From Gymnothorax reevesii (Eukaryota > Chordata > Actinopteri > Anguilliformes > Muraenidae), in the NCBI GenBank assembly GCA_029721435.1, contig CM056576.1:62825876-62889875 (forward strand): a DNA stretch of 64,000 nt. The letters are read 5' to 3'. The translations under genes were made by a program, and so were the position numbers. Positions 47,201-56,200 of this stretch are shown in pieces. How positions within the stretch are numbered: position 1 is the stretch's first letter; each line of letters begins with the position of its first letter. Under the pieces are notes generated by a model. The model was not told the DNA's origin. It saw only the letters and a program-made list of their open reading frames with translations, and searched no databases.

Positions 47201-50200
47201 CCATAGCTAATGTTCACAGTGTGGCATATTGGATGCACAAAAGAAGAGTATAGGTTACAGAAAATCAGCTACTCATTTTTGTCATAGGGTGATCAATAGA
47301 ATTAACACCCATTCTGTATACACAAAAGAAAAAAAAAATCACATCAATTGTGCCATGTCTCCAATCATAACTGTAAGCCATTGCATTTGTAAATGTTAAA
47401 TTTGGCCAGAGTTGTGTTACTTCAGGAAACCATATTAAGCCACCACAATAATTTGCGCCTCTATGCACCAGGAATGTTATAAGTAAATTTGACTTAATTA
47501 GGCCCGAGTCTGGCCGAAGCCGGCGAGGGCCTATTAAAACCGCATGGTTCTGTTGCTACTATTAGTCCCGAGTCTGGCCGAAGCCGGCGAGGGCCTATTA
47601 AAACCGCATGGTTCTGTTATCTTTTCCGCACTTTGAACGCAAATTTGACCCCTTGAACATTAACGAAAAGTCCATTTAATTTGACCAAAAATTCAAGCCT
47701 GGCGAAAAATCTTTTTATTTGAAGTCCCCAAGAATAAATATTGAAAAATGACTTGGCCCCGCCCCGTCAAAAATCAAGATACATTGCGCAAATGGGAGCC
47801 CACCCCAAAGTTTTTTCCACGTAGAAAAATGAAACTTGGTAGAGACATAGCCCATGTTGGGACAAGTTAAAAATTACATTATGGCCCCACCCCAAACCCA
47901 ACAGGAACATATGAAATGACACCCCGCATACTTTCAACATCTCTTCCTGGGGTTTTCATCCAAATTACATGAAAATTAAAAAAAAAAAAAATCACCTACA
48001 CGTGTGGTCAAAAGTTACCATTTATATTTTTGATAAAATGTTGGGCGTGGCTGTGATTAGCTTACAACAAAGCGGCCATTTTCAGAAGTATAAAAGTATG
48101 CATATCTCACGCATACAGCGTCGGATTGAGTTGGACCCAATGAAAAAATTTGTGCAGAATGACAATCTGAACACAATGATATGCAAGTCGTACAGCTATA
48201 CGGCAAAATGGCTCTGACGCCCCCTACATTTTTTGCATGGGTGAAAAATTTTTTTTAAACACTGAAAAGAAATTTGGTACACACATCTATCATAAACTGA
48301 ACCGAGAAGCAAATGAGGACACACCCCTATTTTTTATCATGTTCTCATGGCAACAACAAAAATGCTCAAATGAAATGAATGGGTTTTTGGCTTTGATCCC
48401 TTAAACAAACAAAAAGTCAATTTTATTCGACCAAAAATTCACGCCTGGGGAAAAATTCTTATTTGAAGTCTCCAAGAAAAAATTTTTGAAAAACAACTAG
48501 GTCCTGCCCCATCAAAAATCAAAATACATTACGCTAATGCGAGCCCACCCCAAACTTTTTTCCATGTAGAAGAATGAAACTTGGTAGAGACATAGCCCAT
48601 GTTGGGACAAGTTAAAAAATGCATTATGGTCCCACTCTAAACCCAACAGGAAGTCGGCCATATTGGGCAGAAGCGTGGGCATATGAAATAACACCCAGCA
48701 TATTGGACATCTCCTCCTGGGGTTTTCATCCAATTTGCACCAAACTTGGTGAAAATCACCTACACACATTTGTCGTCAAAATTTATTATTTACATTTTGG
48801 ATAAAATGTTGGGTGTGGCTGTGATGAGCTTACACCAAAGCTACCATTATCAGAAATAAAAATGCATGTCTATCTCACGCATACAGTGTCAGATTTAGTT
48901 GAACCGAATGTAACATTTGTGCAGAATGACAACCCAAAGACAGTCATGTGGAAAATTGTTCTCCAGTGCCCCCTATATTTTTATAGCAAATTGTGCACTG
49001 AAAGACAAGATATGCTGTCCTCTCATTGTTGATTGGCTCCACTGGGCACACGGGAGGTGATTGCACGGGAGGGCGAGGGCCATAACTCCTCTTGCGGTTT
49101 TTATTCTGATAAAAACTGGATGAGTTCTTGCTATTTTTTTAAATTTATATTTTGGCCAGATGGTAGCGCGACAGCAAAGGTCACAGGGTAACCAACATCG
49201 ATAACAGCCCTACTCTTTGCACCAGAAATGTGCACAGAGATGTATGCATTAGAAATATGCATCAGAAGAAGTGCGACTTAATTCTCAGCAAAACTGTTTC
49301 AAGTCATTCCAGTTTGACCTACTGGTACTGAGAAAAGTGTTTTGGGTCACACAAAACAATAATGTTTGTCCTGTATGCATCAGTACTAAACAAAAGGTTT
49401 CATAGGATTCCCATACAAAACCATCATGTTACTACAATTTTTGAATATGAAAAGTTTGACCCAGTGGTGCTGCTACAACAGTAGTCATAGGATGACCAAC
49501 TCCAATAAAAAGCCTTCTCTCTGCACCAGAAATGATCACCTGAAGTGTGAAATGATTCCCTTAAAGACTGTTTCAGTTATTACATTTGGAGTTTAATGCT
49601 TGACCTAGTGGTGGCGCTACAACAAATAATGTAGAGGTCCAAGAAACATGAGGGTTCCTCCTCTGCACACCAGAGGATTTTTTTATACTATTCCAAATAA
49701 AGCAGTTTGAAATCTCGCACCAACACAAAGGATCTGCAGCAATGACAGCCAAGGTAAAAGCATAACATTCCTGAAGGCTTTGTCTTGGGGATAAGGGATA
49801 TAACAAATTCTTTTATAACAGAAGTAAACCCGTTGTCTTTTTTGACATTCTATGAGCACGAGAGTTGAGTGAAACGGTCTTCCAAAGAACTAATTTTATT
49901 ATTTTATCAACCCCACCCGGGGAGGGCGAGGGTATTGTTCTTGGTTCGGTTTGTTTGTTAACACTTTAGCAGCAAAACTAATGGTCAGATTCACCCCAAA
50001 TTGGATTTAGGGATTGTCACTGACCCAGAATAGATGCCCATTGAATTTAGGAATAATAGGTTGAAGTTCAAAATGTGCGAGGGATGGGGTTTGTTGAGCC
50101 TGTCACCACTAGTTTAATCATGAATGCAAGTCATTTCAATTTTTAAAAATTTTTATTCAAAATTACATGACAGATCAAATTTGCAGGTCTCCTGCTACAC

Positions 50201-53200
50201 CTCATTAGTATACAGAGAAGGACGATGAAGACAAGCATTTTGATCATCCGTCATCATTTGATACAAACCCCAATTCCACTCAAGTTGGGACAGTGTAAAC
50301 GTAAATAAAACCAGAATACAATGATTTGCTGATCCTTTTCAACCCATTTTATATTAAGCATACCACAAAGAAAATATATTTAATGTTCAAACTGATAAAC
50401 TTGTTTTTTTTTTTTGTAAATATTCACTCATTTTGAATTTGATGCCTGCGTCACATTCCAAAAAAGCTGTAACAGGGGCAACAATAGACTGGGAAAGTAG
50501 AGGAATGCTCAAAAAACCCATTTGGAACATTCCACAGGTGAAAAGGTTGATTGGAAACAGGTGAGTGTCATGACTAGGTATAAAAGTAGCATCCCTGAGA
50601 GGCTCAGTCATTCACAGGCAAGGATAGCGCAAGGTTCACCACTGTGTGAGCAACTGCGTGAGCAAATCGTCCAATAGTTTAAGAACATTTCTCAATGTTC
50701 AACTGCAAGGAATTTAGGGATTTATGAAGTGCAAAATACGACAACGGAGACCCCCGACTGTTGAGCAACTGAGGTTGCACATTAAGCAAGAATGGGAAAG
50801 AATTCCACCCCAAAAGCTTCTACAATTAGTGTCCTCAGTTCCCAAACGCTTATTCAGTGTTGTTAAAAGGAAAGGTGAGGTAACAGTGGTACCTGTCCCA
50901 GCTTTTGGAATGTGCTACAGGAATCAAATTCAAAAACAAGTGAATATTTCAAAAATAAATAAAAGTTTCAGTTAAAGATTAAATATCTTGTCTTTGTAGT
51001 GTCCTCTATTTAATATGGGCTGAAAAGGATTTGCAAATCATTGTATTCTGTTTTTATTCACAGTTTACACAATATCAACTACAGTGGAATAGGGGGTTTG
51101 TATTTTTGAAGTGCAATTTCCCCTTGGCTTAAGAAATGTTTTCACAACCCTTTATTTTTGAGCACACTGCATAAGAGATTACATTTACATTTTTGAAAAT
51201 AATCTATAATAAAGAAGCAAAAACAGGTTTTTGAAAATTTCACCCACATTTCTTAGAAATAAATTTCCTTGTGACCGCATGGGTATAAGCCCAGAAAGCC
51301 CGCTTCCACCTTTTTTGCGTATTATTATATCCCCGAACGCCGAAAGGCGTTCCAGGCATATTATGTTTTTGGTCCGACCGCCGCACTACGTGTTAACACG
51401 ATAACTTCTGTAATATTTCAATTACAAATTTCAAATTTTGCACGTAAGTATCATAAAGAGGAAGAACTGATTCGATTTTGGACAATTTACGATGTCTAGA
51501 ATGGCCACCAGGGGCCAAAAACTGATTTAGGTGTTAATGCGATAACTGCAGTAATATTTCAATTAGAAATTCCAAGTTTTGCATATAAGTAAGTTTCCTA
51601 AAGCGGAAGAATGGATTCGACTTTGGACAATTTACAATTTCTAGATTGGCCACCAGGGGCCAAAAAAAAAAAAAAAAATCACTGTTTCGCGATAACTAAA
51701 GTAATATTTTAATTACAAATTTCAAGTTTTGCACATAAGTATCATAAAGAGGAAGAACGGATTCGATTTTGGAATTCACAATCTCTAGATTGGCCACCAG
51801 GGGCCAAAAACTGGGAAAAAAAAATCACTTTTTATCATATCTCTGGAAATATTTGTCCGATTGACCTCAAAGTGCACATGAAAGGTCATGACCTGAGGAT
51901 GTGTCCCACAATGACATTATACCCGTTTGTTTTAAAATTTTGACACGAGGTGGAGCTTTGTCACATAAAATTCACCATTTTTGCTATATCTTTGGAACTA
52001 TTTCTCCAATTGACATGAAACTATGTGCAACTGCAAGGTCATGACCTCACAACATGTCACATGATGACATCATACTTGTATGGTTCAATATTTTGCCACC
52101 AGATGGCGCTTTGTGATGGAAAATTGATGGACCAAAGCCATGCAAAAGCTTCCCAACCTTAAATGTGATTGGCTGAACCGCGTTCCATGCCGGTATAAAA
52201 TTACTGTGACCCACTGTGGCAGACCGCAGCACAAAGTATCCCTGCGCTCAACAAACTACTCTGCACTCAACTGCCTCGTTACGTTACGTTTGTTTCAAGA
52301 CTTTTGGCTCGCTATTTCAGTGTAGCGATGTTTAGCCTTTTAACCCGATAACCAGTTGGCCATCTACCGAGCTAGCTATTGTATTACAGAGTTCGATATC
52401 ACTTTTGCGTTGCAAGCTATGTTGCTAACTTGCTCGCTATTTCAGGAGCCTATTAGTGATAAACTGTTGACTATTTTATGCGCAGTGTGTAGGGTAACCA
52501 CATCCATTGCAGTGAACGCTAGCTAGTTGACAAGCTGGCTAGCGAACTAATGCACAATTCACCATATTTTCCCGGATAATGGTAAGTGTGCAGGACAAAA
52601 GTAATTGTTCCCTACTCTCGCTGCTGGTTGTAATGATTTGGCTGATAGTCACAAGTTGAGAACAAGGAAACTAGAAAACCAAAACAATCCTAAAATTATG
52701 TTACGGGGTCTTTGGGAGACCGAAGGAGACATTCAAAATAGCCTGCTTTCATAGTATATCTACATTAGCAAGCCCAAATAGCCTGATGTGACAGGACAAT
52801 GGCACTAGATGAAAAAGCAATCTTAGCGTCTGTTGCTGGCCAACCATTCTGTCCACTCAATCTTGCTTGGTGGAAGTTGTTCTCAATTTTATTGTTGCAT
52901 TATTACCAATAAATTGTCGATTTTTTTTCTTGTGTGTCTATTTAATGGGCTAGTTATATGTAAGGTAACAGTTTTATAAAAGGAATAAGCCCCTCCGCCG
53001 TCATAAAATCACTGTAACCCACTGCTTCTTGGGAGTTATTCCTTTATTTAATAATTTGTCTCTCACCATGTCAGTTGCTAATTTTGGCTAAATCCATCCA
53101 CCCTTCTTTCCACAAAGCTAGAAAAGCTAGAAAAGGTGTAGAATGCATTGACAACAATACAAAATAGAACAATATATCAATGTAATGAAGAAAAAACTAA

Positions 53201-56200
53201 GCCAATGTCTTGTGCTGAAATGTAATATTTTGTCTTCAGAATGCACAAGAATGCACCATTTAGGCCCCGTTTTTAAAAAGAATCCCCCCCCCGGCTTTGC
53301 GCTCAGTTTTCAATTAACACGATTAACACCCAAAAAATTTTTTTGCACTCTCAGAATTTATATTTCTACCTAAAACTGGCGAAAATGCCACCTGTTCAAA
53401 CCCCCATATCTCCAGGGCCACACCTTGGATTATCCTCCATTTTTATTAACAGATATATAAGAAAGACAACTCCAAAAATTGTTGATGTGTTTTGACCAAT
53501 ATAAATTTTGCAGGTCTCTGAATAGGGGTGGGGCAATCTTGAGAATTCCATGGCACTAAGCTTTTTAAATATTTAACTATGCAACATTAAGTGTTTTCCA
53601 TCATTAGGCAATCACATACTAAATAGTACCAATTCCTGTATTATAGTAGACATAACAAAACAAAAATTGTTGATGCAACTTGAACGACATACATTTCAGA
53701 ACTGTCTAAATTGGGGGTCAGGCAATTTTTGAAAAAAATCACACTTCTTTGCATCAATAAAATTTACTGACACCAATTCTTGTAAACTGACAGTCAAAGT
53801 AAAACTTTGTATTCCATGCTATGTTAAAAGTGCTATTGCTTCCTAAATACAGCAAAGAGCAGAACAATATTGTTTGTCCCTGTTTTGTCCAACTTATATT
53901 ACTTATATTATATAAGTAATATAAGTTATGTATAACTTATATATACTTATATTGCCGGGCTGCGGGTCCAGTGAGCTCACGAGCTGGAACAGTACAGAGA
54001 ATGTTACTGAATGGCACCCAGCATTTTTCAGAGAAGTCCATGTTAATGCTTGTGTCCTCCTGTTTTGCTTCATGAAAAACAATAGCAATAATCAGAAATT
54101 CTTGATCAATAACTGGTTCAGGTTTCTCCTTGCAAACATGATCTACCAACTTGCATGTACTGACCTTTCTCTGAATGTGTCATGCATTGATGAAATGAGA
54201 ACTTAGAATTATTGTGATTCAATAATCATTAACATTGTCTAAGAAGTTAAAAATGCTAAGCGATTCTTGAGATTACCCCAGCCCTGTTCAGACACCAGCA
54301 AAATTTATATTGGTCAAAACATAGCAACAATAGTTGGAGTCGTCTTTATACGATAATAGAGGAATCAATTTAAAAAAGAAAAATAGAAGAAAATGCAAGC
54401 TGTGCCCCTGGTGATACAGGGCTCTGAACAGGTGGCATTTTAGCTTTTTCTCCACATTTGGCAAGGAACTGCCTGGAGTTGATGAATTCATGGTGAATTC
54501 AGCCTGATTTATACTCAGCAGACAAAAATGAATGGTAAAAAGGCCAGAGAACCTATGCTAGGGCTTATATTGGGGGTGCTTTGAGCACCTAAACATGGAA
54601 CTGCCTAAACAAAAGGCACTTTTGGTGTCCTCATAGCTCCACAACCAAGAAAGATGAAGTAAAACAGACTACATTTTCTGATTAAGAAGTATAACATTAG
54701 CTTAGATGCAAAGTTTCAAAGCCATACGTGTAATAAAAAAAGTTATGCCATGTTAAATACAAGAAAAATATCGATTAAAAAAAAAACAAAAAAAACAAAA
54801 AAAAAAAAACTGACGGACAGTACCCTTTGAAAATCATTCACCAAAAACCCATTTTTGGTCCGAATGAGCTGAAATTTCAGATTTGTTCATCACTAATACA
54901 TATTTATCTAATGTGAAAATATGGAAGCAATCTATGATTGCATGGTGACAGATGTTTTGAAAATCTGATGATTTGACATGGAATGACCCATTTTTGCCAT
55001 TTGACCATCACCTCGAGGCTCAAGGTGACATTCGAACAACTGAGAATGTTTGGCATACATGATTCCCTTTAGGTGCCTCATACATATCTCAGCTCTAAAT
55101 GTCATATTAAGTTATAGCACATTTATACCATTTGGCCTTGACCTTGAGGCCCAAAGTCAAATGTGACTGACTCACAATGTTCGGCATACCTGATTCCCTA
55201 TAGGAGCCTAATACATACCTAAGCTCTAAATGCTATATAAAGTGTGTTATAGCGCAAAACACCCTGAAAAATGATGAAGTGCAGACACATTGCCTAGGTG
55301 GCGCTATGAAGGAGCGATTCAATCAAAACGCTGTTTACACCGTTAAAGCAGGTCATGATGACATTGATTCCATTGCTGCGATAAAAAAAAAAAAAAAAAA
55401 AAAAAAACAGTTTTTGAGAAAATGGCCATTTCACATAAAATGGCCACCTAGTCTAAACGAACTATTCAGTCAAAAAAATTTTTTGCTGGGGCATTAACTT
55501 GATTACTGATTTGATCACATCCCCAAATTAAAAAAAAATTAATCAGACCATTTTTCAGATACAGCTTAAAATGGATGACGCCGACGCTGGATGCAAAGTG
55601 ACGACAATAGGTTACAGGCCTTCAGCCGGCGACCTAGAAATTGGGAAGGGACTGCTAATTTGGGATATTAGAATCATTGCTTTGTTTGCAGCTCCAGCAG
55701 CTTCTGTTGGCCAGCCAGGCCAACGTCCGCCCTCGTTCTAAACGTGCGAAGTTTGGAGCATTGAGTGTTAAGATGCAGGGGCTGACAGGCGCGTGCTTCA
55801 GACGAGAGCCGCGAACCATCTTCGCTCTCCCGAGATGGCAACATGGGATCGCATATGAGCAAGTTTGTGTACATAGTTCTCTAATTTGGCATTCAAGATT
55901 TGGGTGGAATCTTGAATGCCAAAAAAAAAAAAAAAAAAAAAAGGTCAAGGTCAACCTCCTGTGAAGAAAGCAATGAAAATTTTTGCTTTGCATTCAGTGG
56001 AAACCCAGCTTAACAACCTCACAAAACAGCCTTTCAGTGCATGGGCTGGTCAGAGTGGATGCTGAAACAATAGAACAGGCCTGCTAACACAAACTAATTC
56101 AAAATGTGGGGAAAAAAAAAAAAGTAAAGCACAAATCTCACCAGCTTCTCAGCTTCAGCGTTCATTTCCTTCAGCTGCTTAATGTGTTCCTTCTTAATCA

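Noticed and set aside
51331..52110. CRISPR-like or bacterial repeat array
   Set aside because: Units are about 145 bp, diverged, without unique spacers, and lie in a vertebrate intron.
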